A stretch of DNA of 23,697 nucleotides, taken from contig DATJHM010000300.1 of assembly GCA_035493895.1 (NCBI GenBank), forward strand, positions 1-23,697, written 5' to 3'. The position numbers and the translations under genes are program-made. Numbering within the stretch: the stretch's first letter is position 1; every line of letters begins with the position of its first letter. Source of the stretch: DATJHM01 sp035493895. Lineage in GTDB: Bacteria > Chloroflexota > Ktedonobacteria > Ktedonobacterales > Ktedonobacteraceae. Below, piece after piece: positions 14,428 to 21,676 of the stretch. The notes beneath the pieces were generated by a model. The model saw nothing but the letters and a program-made list of their open reading frames with translations. It did not search any database and was not told where the DNA came from.

Positions 14428-15887
14428 GCCTGTCCCTCCGGCTTCGGGCGTGAGCGCCACCATTCACGAAAGCTCTGCTCGGGCACGGCTGGCAGATCGC
14501 GCATAATCGTCCATTGGCCCAGTTCGCCAGGAAGCCACTCGATAACGTCGCCATGCTTTAATGGCAATTGACCGAGCAAGGCCAGTCGTTGCGCCTGCTC
14601 GTAGCGGGAACGGTTCGCGAACGTGCGTGCCATGAGCCGCATCGCGATCCCTTCCAGATTGACGCGGTCCCGCAGTTGCTTGCTGAGCTGCTTCTTGCGC
14701 ACAATTTGTCCGCGTAAATAGATTAATACTTGCGGAATATTGATCTTGACCGGGCAGACATCGTAGCAGGCTCCGCAGAGCGATGAGGCGTAGGGAAGGG
14801 TGCCAGCCTTATCGAGTCCGATGAGCTGTGGTGTGAGAATTGCGCCGATTGGCCCCGGATACACTGAGCTATAAGCATGGCCGCCTGTTCGCTCGTAGAC
14901 CGGACAAATATTCAGGCAGGCGCTACAGCGAATGCAATTGAGCGTCTGGCGTCCCACGGTATCGGCGAGTACCTGTGTGCGTCCATTGTCGAGCAGGACA
15001 AGGTGAAATTCCTGCGGACCATCACCCTCACGCACTCCGGTCCAGAGCGATGTATAGGGATTCATGCGTTCGGCGGTAGAAGATCGCGGCAGCAATTGGA
15101 GAAAGACCTCCAGGTCCTGCCATGTGGGGATGACCTTTTCAAGTCCCATTACCGAGATCAGTACCCGTGGCAATGTCAGGCACATGCGCCCGTTGCCCTC
15201 CGACTCCACGACTGCGATGCTACCAGTCTCGGCCACGGCGAAATTTGCCCCGCTGATCGCGACCTGCGCTGAGAGAAATTTGCGGCGCAGGTACGCGCGA
15301 GCTGCATTGGCGAGATCGCGGGGTTCGTCGCTGAGCTGTTTCACGCCCAACTTTCGCCGAAAGAGTTCGCGAATCTCGGCGCGATTTTTGTGGATCGCAG
15401 GTACCAGAATATGCGAGGAGGGTTCGCCTGCAAGCTGGATAATCAGCTCGGCCAGATCGGTTTCGATGGCCTCAATCCCTCGGCTGGCAAGCTCGTTGTT
15501 GAGTCCGATCTCGTCAGTCGTGAGCGATTTGATCTTGATCACTTCGCGTGCGCCATGGACTTCGACAATCTGCGCCACCAGTGCGCTGGCTTCTTGCGCA
15601 TCGCGGGCCCAGTGCACATGTCCGCCTGCGCGCTGTACCGAGGCTTCCAGTTCGAGCAAATAGCTATCGAGGTGGCGCAAGACGCGCTCTTTGAGGGCGC
15701 GGCCCGCCTCGCGGAGATCCTCCCAATCAGGCATTTCCGCGACCACGCGTTCGCGTTTATCGCGGATGGTGTGCGTGGCTTTGTACATATTGCGGCGTAA
15801 TTGTGCGTTGCCCAACGCCTGTCTCGCCGTAGACTGAAATGTGGGCAACGGCCGCCCCTTTTGTGATAGCGCGGGAGTATCACTCAT
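14424..15887 (-). CDS. lutB: LutB, iron-sulfur subunit of L-lactate oxidation complex
   Basis: This 487-residue protein has an N-terminal LUD domain (about 60-300, including KSLTTDEIGLN and GANFAVAETGSIAVVESEGN) followed by a ferredoxin-like domain. The first cluster motif has C318, C321, C324 and C328-P. The second has C371, C374 and C378-P, with its fourth ligand not in the usual tandem place, as in other LutB proteins. A C-terminal helical tail follows. It should carry two 4Fe-4S clusters and pass electrons from lactate within the LutABC complex in the cytoplasm. The length is close to that of the Bacillus protein. It overlaps lutA by 4 nt at its start and lutC by 4 nt at its end (ATGA both times), so the three are translationally coupled. 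Confidence 0.96.
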   Translation of the reverse strand: MSDTPALSQKGRPLPTFQSTARQALGNAQLRRNMYKATHTIRDKRERVVAEMPDWEDLREAGRALKERVLRHLDSYLLELEASVQRAGGHVHWARDAQEASALVAQIVEVHGAREVIKIKSLTTDEIGLNNELASRGIEAIETDLAELIIQLAGEPSSHILVPAIHKNRAEIRELFRRKLGVKQLSDEPRDLANAARAYLRRKFLSAQVAISGANFAVAETGSIAVVESEGNGRMCLTLPRVLISVMGLEKVIPTWQDLEVFLQLLPRSSTAERMNPYTSLWTGVREGDGPQEFHLVLLDNGRTQVLADTVGRQTLNCIRCSACLNICPVYERTGGHAYSSVYPGPIGAILTPQLIGLDKAGTLPYASSLCGACYDVCPVKINIPQVLIYLRGQIVRKKQLSKQLRDRVNLEGIAMRLMARTFANRSRYEQAQRLALLGQLPLKHGDVIEWLPGELGQWTIMRDLPAVPEQSFREWWRSRPKPEGQA

Positions 15888-16627
15888 TGCAAGCTCCCTT
15901 CTTCAACCGAGGCGAGAATCTCGGCAATATGAACTGTGCGTACTCCGGTTCGCTGGCGATGGAGTGCGCCCCCAATATGCATCAGACAGGAGTTGTCCGC
16001 CGCGACACAGACCTCTGCATGCGTACCCAGCACATTGCGCAGTTTGTCGTTGAGCATCGCCATAGACGTATCGGCATTTTTGATGGCAAACGTGCCGCCG
16101 AAGCCGCAACATTCATCCGCTCCGGGCAGCTCAACAAGATCAAGGCCGCGCACCGCACGTAGCAAACGCAGTGGAGCATCACCAACGCGCAGGAAGCGCA
16201 GCGAATGGCAGGTCGGATGATAGGTCACGCGGTGAGGATAATACGCGCCCACATCTTCGAGCTTGAGGTGATGGACGAGAAACTCGGTCAACTCATAGAC
16301 GCGTGGAATCAGTGTCCGCACGTCTGCCAGAAGTTGCTGATCGCCAAACCATTCTGCTGCCTGTGGGTAGATTTCACGCACCATACCAACGCAAGAGGCC
16401 GAGGGCGCAACGATCACCTCGGCCTGCCCAAAAATCTGCACAAAACGTCTGATCAGGGGAAGTGCTTCTCGCTGATAACCGGTGTTGAAATGCATCTGTC
16501 CGCAACATGTCTGCTCTTCAGGAAAATCGACGGTGTGCCCAAGGCGTTCGAGCAATTGCACCGTTGCGCGCCCGGCCTGGGGGAAGAGCGTATCGTTGAA
16601 GCAGGTGATAAAAAGTGCTACGCGCAT
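15884..16627 (-). CDS. lutA: LutA, cysteine-rich CCG-domain subunit of L-lactate oxidation complex
   Basis: A 247-residue protein with two CCG domains, EEQTCCGQMHFNTGY (C41, C42) and ADECCGFGGTF (C173, C174). Such paired-cysteine motifs bind non-cubane 4Fe-4S clusters in heterodisulfide-reductase-like and glycolate-oxidase-like subunits. The N-terminus MRVALFITCFNDTLFP is typical of LutA/YkgE. It is the first gene of the operon. I chose ATG 16627 because AAGGA lies about 8 nt upstream; a longer frame would need a TTG start at 16663 with no ribosome site. No lactate permease or GntR-type regulator lies beside the operon, unlike the Bacillus lut locus. Confidence 0.95.
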   Translation of the reverse strand: MRVALFITCFNDTLFPQAGRATVQLLERLGHTVDFPEEQTCCGQMHFNTGYQREALPLIRRFVQIFGQAEVIVAPSASCVGMVREIYPQAAEWFGDQQLLADVRTLIPRVYELTEFLVHHLKLEDVGAYYPHRVTYHPTCHSLRFLRVGDAPLRLLRAVRGLDLVELPGADECCGFGGTFAIKNADTSMAMLNDKLRNVLGTHAEVCVAADNSCLMHIGGALHRQRTGVRTVHIAEILASVEEGSLQ

Positions 16628-16655
16628 TGACTGATCCTTGAAATTTTTTTCTGCT

Positions 16656-16713
16656 GTGTTCAACCGCTTTCAGGGTCGTTGAAACACTGCTTGACGTCAT
16701 TTTCAGTGCAGTG
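16656..16713 (-). promoter_or_regulatory. Overlapping dyads upstream of lutA
   Basis: GTGTTCAAC (16656-16664) is opposed by GTTGAAACAC (16678-16687), and CACTGC (16685-16690) by GCAGTG (16708-16713). They sit 29-86 nt upstream of the lutA start, where a repressor operator would lie. I did not find a good -35/-10 pair. The remainder of the 268-base gap up to 16895 holds no gene. Confidence 0.4.
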
Positions 16714-16895
16714 AACATCGTTTACTCAACCTCAAGCTGCCATTGTCTACACGCATCAATTGTATCATAGAGATCTAGGTGCGCCGGACAATTCTGCAAG
16801 AGTTTTTCGATGTATAGGTAAATCTGCCCTGTCTTCTTCCCTATACGTTATGATACATAGGATATGGTTTATGCTATAGGGAGGAGAAAGCGACC

Positions 16896-18047
16896 ATGAG
16901 CGAATATCAGCGTTACGAATTTATGACCAGCGATCGACCTCTGACACGGGAGCAATTGGATAAGGTCAATGATTTGTCCAGCCACATTGAGGCGTCATCT
17001 ACTCATGCCGTCATTGAGTATCACTGGGGCGACTTCAAGCACGATCCCATCGAGGTGCTCCACAACTATTTCGATGGTTTCCTGTATTGGGCCAACTGGG
17101 GTACACCACGTCTGGCATTGCGTTTCCCCCATGGAGCCTTGCCCGCCAATCTGCTTGAACCCTACGGTTTTGACGATTTTTATGTCACTTTCACTCGGAA
17201 TGCGGATTACGATATCCTCGATATGCACTTTGATGAGATGGAAGCGCCAGACGAATGGATCAATTATGAACTGGCTCCGCTCATCGCCATTCGTGATGAG
17301 CTGATGGCAGGTGACCAGCGATCACTGTATATTGTCTGGCTAGCGTGCATGTATGGGACAGAGGATTATGACGAGGAAGAAGAAGGTCCAGCCCCAGAAT
17401 CAGCGACCGGCGTGCCCCCGGTCCCTCCCGGTTTTGCCAGATTGACGGATGCACAGGAGGAGCTGGCAGACCTGTTTCGTGTGCCGGAAGAAATGCTCCT
17501 TGCGGCCGCGCAACATAGTAGCGCCGCCGGACCAGTGGCCAGCGACGATTTTGCTGCCTGGGTTAAGCTGTTGCCACAGGAGCGGCGCAGTGAGTATCTG
17601 GTGAAGTTGGCGAACAATGAGCCCGGTTTGAGCCGTCAGCTGATAAAAGAGTTGCGCGAACTGGGCAGGGACAAGACGCGTGATACACCATCGCAGGGGG
17701 AGCGCGTCGACTATAACACACTGTATCGCGAAAGCCAGACCATCGGGGCCAGATTGGAACGCGAGCAGCTCGAGGAGAAACAGCGTGCCCACCAGCGCCA
17801 TTTGCAAGAGGTGTACGATCACCGGGAAGATTACTGGCGTCAGGCCGATCAGGCCGCGGCGCGTGGTACGGGTCCGGGCTACGACGAAGCTACACATCTA
17901 CTGGTTGAATTGCGCGATGCCGCGAAACATTTTAATGTAGAGCAGATGTTCCAAAAACGTTTCAGCTCCTGGATGCGCACCCATATGCGCCGTCCTGCTT
18001 TTGTCAAGCGTTTACACGATCGCGAATTTATCTTGCCAGAAGCATAA
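16896..18047 (+). CDS. Conserved unknown protein with acidic linker
   Basis: A 383-residue soluble protein whose opening, YQRYEFMTSDRPLTREQLDKVNDLSS with a following EYHWGDFKHDP and LYWANWGTPRLALRFP, I recognise only as belonging to a widespread bacterial family of unknown function. Around residues 153-176 there is an acidic and then proline-rich linker (DYDEEEEGP... PPVPPG). The second half is strongly helical and charged (REQLEEKQRAHQRHLQEVYDHREDYWRQADQ) and may form a coiled coil. No catalytic motif, membrane helix or signal is visible. GGGAGGAG 8 nt before ATG 16896 gives a strong ribosome site. It is a single-gene unit ended by an intrinsic terminator and is divergent from lutABC. Confidence 0.8.
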   Translation: MSEYQRYEFMTSDRPLTREQLDKVNDLSSHIEASSTHAVIEYHWGDFKHDPIEVLHNYFDGFLYWANWGTPRLALRFPHGALPANLLEPYGFDDFYVTFTRNADYDILDMHFDEMEAPDEWINYELAPLIAIRDELMAGDQRSLYIVWLACMYGTEDYDEEEEGPAPESATGVPPVPPGFARLTDAQEELADLFRVPEEMLLAAAQHSSAAGPVASDDFAAWVKLLPQERRSEYLVKLANNEPGLSRQLIKELRELGRDKTRDTPSQGERVDYNTLYRESQTIGARLEREQLEEKQRAHQRHLQEVYDHREDYWRQADQAAARGTGPGYDEATHLLVELRDAAKHFNVEQMFQKRFSSWMRTHMRRPAFVKRLHDREFILPEA

Positions 18048-18049
18048 AC

Positions 18050-18091
18050 AAAAAGTGCGCTCTGACATCGTTATCAGGGCACACTTTTTTT
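18050..18091 (+). terminator. Intrinsic terminator
   Basis: A 16-bp stem with one mismatch and one wobble (18050-18065 with 18074-18089), an 8-nt loop, and a right arm ending in seven Ts. It begins 3 nt after the stop of the preceding gene. This is the clearest rho-independent terminator in the window, and the A-run on its left side may let it work in both directions. Confidence 0.9.
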
Positions 18092-18142
18092 CTCCTGGAC
18101 TATACGGTACCACTTCATCCCGATCGCGGGCAAGAAAATATG

Positions 18143-18796
18143 TTAATGAAGGTGGATCGTGGTTTCGACGCTCATGCCAGGCAGCAGTGAGCCATCAGGC
18201 GTGGTATCTAGCTTAATATAGACGGGAATACGTTGACTGACTTTAGTAAAGTTGCCACTGCTATTATCTGTCGTGGGCAGTAACGAAAACTGACCGGCGG
18301 TTGCAGATATAATTTGCGTCACATGCCCTATAACGGTATTATTATAGGCATCCACATGAATATCCACGGTCTGTCCCACCGCAATCGTGTTGATCGCGCT
18401 TTCATCTACGTAAGCCGTTACCCACACCGTCGCCGGATCGGTTTCCTGAGCCACTGCTGTCCCGGCGTTGACAGTCTGACCCACGACCCCCGGAACCTGC
18501 ACGATCACTCCGTCCATAGGGGCGACGAGGTGCTGTACAGGCAGGTAGCCAGTAGGCTGAACAGTGCCAATGATCTGTTTCGCGCTCACGAAATCCCCTA
18601 CCTGAACATCCAGGTCGACGAGTGTGCCTGAGATAATTGGGGTGATATTGACAATATTGCCAGTAACCTGTGCATCATCTGTCGAATAGAAATTCGCATT
18701 ATTGTACACAATGTAACCTACTGACCCACCTGCAATGAGAAGGACCAGGATGAGAATAGTAGGGATAAGGACTCCGCGTCGCATAAATCGGCGCAT
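18143..18796 (-). CDS. EmrA/HlyD-type membrane-fusion adaptor, short form
   Basis: A 217-residue protein with one N-terminal transmembrane helix (about 9-31), then the EmrA-like STDDAQVTGNIVNITPIISGTLVDLDVQVGDFV segment, which forms the first half of a lipoyl domain. The second half follows almost at once (LVAPMDGVIVQVPGVVGQTVNAGT), then a beta-barrel region (VWVTAYVDESAINTIAVGQTVDIHVDA). The long coiled-coil hairpin that reaches outer-membrane channels in Gram-negative EmrA is missing, which fits a cell without a classical outer membrane. It should assist the efflux pump encoded 89 nt upstream on the same strand. ATG 18796 has AAAGGAT upstream. Confidence 0.9.
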   Translation of the reverse strand: MRRFMRRGVLIPTILILVLLIAGGSVGYIVYNNANFYSTDDAQVTGNIVNITPIISGTLVDLDVQVGDFVSAKQIIGTVQPTGYLPVQHLVAPMDGVIVQVPGVVGQTVNAGTAVAQETDPATVWVTAYVDESAINTIAVGQTVDIHVDAYNNTVIGHVTQIISATAGQFSLLPTTDNSSGNFTKVSQRIPVYIKLDTTPDGSLLPGMSVETTIHLH

Positions 18797-18885
18797 ACGT
18801 ATGTATCCTTTCTTTACTTATAAATACTATGCATTTTTAATGAGTGGCATGAACGAAATCAATAAACAAATTTTAATACACGCAA

Positions 18886-20508
18886 TTAATGGACGAAGAC
18901 AGGTTCTTCCTCTTCTACCTCTTTTCCCAGAGAATCAATGCTTGTTTTCTCCCCTGGCTTTTTGTTCTGAGCGGTACCGCCAGTTTTCTTACGAGGCGAA
19001 CGAACGAGCACCAGTACGATAAATGCTGCGATCAAGCTCACTCCCAGTGTAAGCAAAAAGGCGTCATTCATTGCCAGCAAATAGGCTTGCTGCTGTATCT
19101 CCCCGACGGTCATCTGTATTGCCGCCGTCATGCCATTCGCCTGTGACATCCCCTGACTTGCAAAGTAGGCTGCCTCTTGTTTCAGGGCTTGTCCTGCGGC
19201 CGTATTTGGCGTGACCATCTCTGCCAGGCGCACATAATGGAACGTTGTTCGTCCTGATACCAGCGTTGCTACCAGCCCGACCGCCAGTGCGCTGGTCACC
19301 GAGCGTACGACCGAGTTGATCGTGGAGGCCTGTGATAACTGGGCAGGTTTTATCTCCGCAAGCGCTGCAAGGGTGATAGGCTGCATGGAGAGTCCCAGAC
19401 CAAAGCCACGTATGACGAGAAAGATTTGGAATGTGGCGAACGGTGTATCCAGGGTGAGATGTGAAAAGCCCCAGAGCGCCACTGCCAGAATCAAAAGGCC
19501 TGGCAGCACGACCGCCTTCACTCCTAGTTTATCCACCAGACGACCACCGATAAGTGTTGCCACCATTGAGCCCAGTGCTTGTGGTAACAATATCAATCCT
19601 GCATCATAGGCGCTCAGACCACGCAGATTTTGCAGGTAGAGTGGCACCAGGAAGAGACCACCATACAATGCAAATACGGTCATCATCATCGCAATGTTCC
19701 CGAATGCGAAGGAGAGCGTACCGAAAACGCGCAGATCCAGAAGTGGCTGCTTACCCCCCTTGATGGTCAGCAACTCTACGATGACAAAGGCCGCTAATGC
19801 CGCAATGCCGATTACCAGGAAGGTTAAGACGGTTGATGAACCCCATCCGTCAGAGCTGGCCGATGAAAAGGCGTAGAGCAGAGATGCCAGACCTAACGAG
19901 GAGCAGGAGAAGCCTGGAATATCAAAATAACGCCCTCCCTGACGTGGGCCTTCGTGAAGCACCATCGAGCCAAGCATGAAGCCAATGATGCCAACTGGCA
20001 CGTTGATATAGAAAAGCACCTGCCAGCTCACATAGGTGACAATATATCCTCCCACGGTCGGGCCGAGCGCTGGGGCGAGCATAATCGGAATGCCCAGTGC
20101 GCCCATCGCAACTCCCCTCTCCTCTGGCGGAAATTCGGTGTAGAGCATGGTGAGCGACATGGGGATCATGCAGGCTCCCGCGATCCCTTGCAGGATACGA
20201 AAGGCGATCAGGGCTGGGAGGCTCCAGGCCAGACCACAAAGCATCGAACCAATCGTAAATGAAGCGAGAATGAACAGATAGAAACGCTTGGTCCCCAGGG
20301 TCGCTGACAGAAACGGCGTGAGCGGGATACCCACGCCCTCCGCCAATGTATAGCCCGTTGCTACCCAGCCGACATCGCTCAGGCTGGCTCCAAAGGTTGT
20401 CTGGAGGCGAGGAATTGCAATATTAACGATCGTTGTATCCAGAATAACCATGAATAGCCCGAAGATGACGACGATCGCGACAATCCATTTGTAGGATAAT
20501 CCTTTCAT
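18886..20508 (-). CDS. DHA2-family (14-TM, EmrB/QacA-type) MFS drug efflux transporter
   Basis: A 540-residue membrane protein with about 14 transmembrane segments. TM1 carries the drug/proton antiporter motif LDTTIVNIAIPRL, the TM2-TM3 loop LGTKRFYL is the motif A position, and TM5 has the antiporter motif APALGPTVGGYI. The C-terminal cytosolic tail is charged (KKTGGTAQNKKPGEK ... VEEEEP). It exports hydrophobic or cationic compounds in exchange for protons; the substrate is unknown. I chose ATG 20508 (MKGLSYKWIV) because it starts just before TM1 and has GAGAGG at 8-nt spacing. The longer frame back to 20637 would add 43 residues unlike any transporter N-terminus and covers the palindrome at 20584-20613. 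It forms an operon with the downstream adaptor and the upstream tetR. Confidence 0.94.
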   Translation of the reverse strand: MKGLSYKWIVAIVVIFGLFMVILDTTIVNIAIPRLQTTFGASLSDVGWVATGYTLAEGVGIPLTPFLSATLGTKRFYLFILASFTIGSMLCGLAWSLPALIAFRILQGIAGACMIPMSLTMLYTEFPPEERGVAMGALGIPIMLAPALGPTVGGYIVTYVSWQVLFYINVPVGIIGFMLGSMVLHEGPRQGGRYFDIPGFSCSSLGLASLLYAFSSASSDGWGSSTVLTFLVIGIAALAAFVIVELLTIKGGKQPLLDLRVFGTLSFAFGNIAMMMTVFALYGGLFLVPLYLQNLRGLSAYDAGLILLPQALGSMVATLIGGRLVDKLGVKAVVLPGLLILAVALWGFSHLTLDTPFATFQIFLVIRGFGLGLSMQPITLAALAEIKPAQLSQASTINSVVRSVTSALAVGLVATLVSGRTTFHYVRLAEMVTPNTAAGQALKQEAAYFASQGMSQANGMTAAIQMTVGEIQQQAYLLAMNDAFLLTLGVSLIAAFIVLVLVRSPRKKTGGTAQNKKPGEKTSIDSLGKEVEEEEPVFVH

Positions 20509-20583
20509 AGATAAGCCTCTCTGTTGACTGTGTTCACAGAAGTAGCAGTGGTGCGCATAAGAGGATAATGTCAACAGGTTCTC

Positions 20584-20613
20584 CATCTCTTCAGCATGCA
20601 TGCTGGAGAGATG
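20584..20613 (-). promoter_or_regulatory. 30-bp near-perfect palindrome between tetR and the efflux gene
   Basis: Two 15-bp arms meet at GCATGCATGC, with one mismatched pair (20591/20606). It lies 75 nt upstream of the efflux ATG and 29 nt after the tetR stop. A TTGACA hexamer on the minus strand (20574-20569) follows it, though I could not find a matching -10. It is most simply the operator of the neighbouring TetR protein. Confidence 0.6.
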
Positions 20614-20642
20614 AAGCGGTCTCTTATGTTCGAACACAAAGG

Positions 20643-21275
20643 TTAGCTGGCGGGAGCCACGATTTTTCGGGAGATGTGAATGAGTTCCTTCTCCAGTTCT
20701 TCCTTTGTTCTGTTTCCTTCAGTAACTAGACGCTTGGAGATGAAGGGAGAGGCTAAAGCAAGGAGCGCGGATGCCGATACATCGCTTGGCAGCGTTTTAT
20801 CAAACTCCCCACTCGCCTTTCCAGCTTCAAGTAAATGACGAATATGCTCAAGAAGCGCGTCTTTGATCTCGCGTATACTTGCTATTTTCTCTGCTGTGAA
20901 GCATGGCACGGTTCCACTATCCAGGAATGAGACATATCTACCCGAAAGCTTCTGATAGATCATGAGAAGGACCGCTTCTAATTTCTCCTGGACGGTGCTG
21001 TGCGTGGCCACGATTCCCTCAAAGTCATGCAAGAGTACGGAAAGATCGCGCTTGATGAAGGTAAATACGAGATCTTCTTTGCTGGCAAAGTGACGATACA
21101 GTGTCCCCCTCGCAATGCCCACTTGCGCTGCAATATCATCCATCGACACTTCGTAATAGCCTCTCGCGAACAGCATCTCTTCAGCAATCTGAAGAATGAG
21201 TTCTTCTCGTTTCTGATACTGCCTTTCCTTGAAAGAACGTACAGCGAAAGAACGTACAGCAATGCCCTCACCCAT
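20643..21275 (-). CDS. TetR-family repressor of the efflux operon
   Basis: This 210-residue protein has a TetR DNA-binding domain at about 22-70: helix ELILQIAEEMLFARGY, then the recognition part SMDDIAAQVGIARGTLYRHFASKEDLV. The all-helical C-terminal ligand and dimer domain follows. A strong AGGAGG lies 8 nt before ATG 21275. It is the first gene of tetR-MFS-adaptor on one strand and most likely represses them until the transported compound binds, judging from context. The N-terminus carries a duplicated AVRSF (residues 6-10 and 11-15) from a 15-bp tandem repeat, which lengthens the arm before the HTH. Confidence 0.93.
   Translation of the reverse strand: MGEGIAVRSFAVRSFKERQYQKREELILQIAEEMLFARGYYEVSMDDIAAQVGIARGTLYRHFASKEDLVFTFIKRDLSVLLHDFEGIVATHSTVQEKLEAVLLMIYQKLSGRYVSFLDSGTVPCFTAEKIASIREIKDALLEHIRHLLEAGKASGEFDKTLPSDVSASALLALASPFISKRLVTEGNRTKEELEKELIHISRKIVAPAS
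21231..21260 (-). repeat. 15-bp exact tandem duplication inside tetR
   Basis: The unit GAAAGAACGTACAGC (plus strand) occurs at 21231-21245 and again at 21246-21260 with no difference. It keeps the frame and adds five residues. Exact identity suggests a recent slippage event. Confidence 0.9.
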
Positions 21276-21299
21276 CTCAATTTCCTCCTATATGTACGA

Positions 21300-21312
21300 T
21301 GCAATGCATCTG
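21300..21312 (-). promoter_or_regulatory. Small dyad upstream of tetR
   Basis: GATGC-AAT-GCATC lies 25-37 nt upstream of the tetR start codon. Its ATGCAnTGCAT-like core resembles the centre of the palindrome at 20584-20613, so it may be a second site for the same repressor. Confidence 0.4.
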
Positions 21313-21424
21313 ATCTCATCAAATAAATGGCTTTGTTGAGACCCCATATCTCTTTCATAACTTGACAGTCAAAAAATAGATGTACCCGTCAATAATTGTG
21401 CAGCACCGTTCAGAAAAAGTCAAG

Positions 21425-21540
21425 GTATAGGCCATGTCTCCCACATCACCCGAAGCTAAGGGCGCTCTGCGCCCATCGGAGGGGGATTTCCTTTTGCAAA
21501 ATACGTCGGTCGCAAGGGAGCCTGCTACCAGATTATGCCG
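21425..21540. other. GC-rich structured stretch of unknown origin in a 400-base intergenic region
   Basis: The intergenic region 21276-21676 holds no supported gene. This part is GC-richer than its flanks and includes a 6-bp stem GGGCGC-TCT-GCGCCC (21460-21474). Read on the minus strand, an open frame ending LASGDVGDMAYTL resembles the kind of tail seen at the ends of some TnpB genes. It could be the worn right end of an old IS, but I cannot prove that. Confidence 0.25.
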
Positions 21541-21570
21541 TTGATCTCTGACACAAGCAAGCTGTGATAT
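21541..21570 (+). promoter_or_regulatory. Possible promoter of the second aldo/keto reductase
   Basis: TTGATC (21541-21546), an 18-nt spacer and TGATAT (21565-21570). A second -10 candidate, TATGAT, lies just downstream (21575-21580). The match is moderate. Confidence 0.35.
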
Positions 21571-21613
21571 ATGATATGATACCTCTGTCGATAACAATAA
21601 AAATAAGTATTGC

Positions 21614-21654
21614 TGCAAAGCTTCGCAAAAAGGCACCTTTTGCGAAGCTTTGCA
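21614..21654 (+). promoter_or_regulatory. 17-bp-arm hairpin in the leader of the aldo/keto reductase
   Basis: A perfect inverted repeat, 21614-21630 with 21638-21654, with a 7-nt loop, ends 22 nt before the ATG. If transcribed it would form a very stable hairpin just before the ribosome site (AGGGAT). It could be an attenuator, an mRNA-stability element or a large operator. Confidence 0.6.
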
Positions 21655-21676
21655 ATAGATAGGGATAGAAAAAACT

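Noticed and set aside
15064..15663. 199-codon plus-strand frame inside lutB
   Set aside because: Its composition is Ser/Arg/Ala-rich with no motif, and it is fully inside the LUD domain coding of lutB.
20509..20637. Extended N-terminus for the efflux transporter
   Set aside because: The extra 43 residues are unlike a transporter start, cover the 30-bp palindrome, and have a worse ribosome site than ATG 20508.
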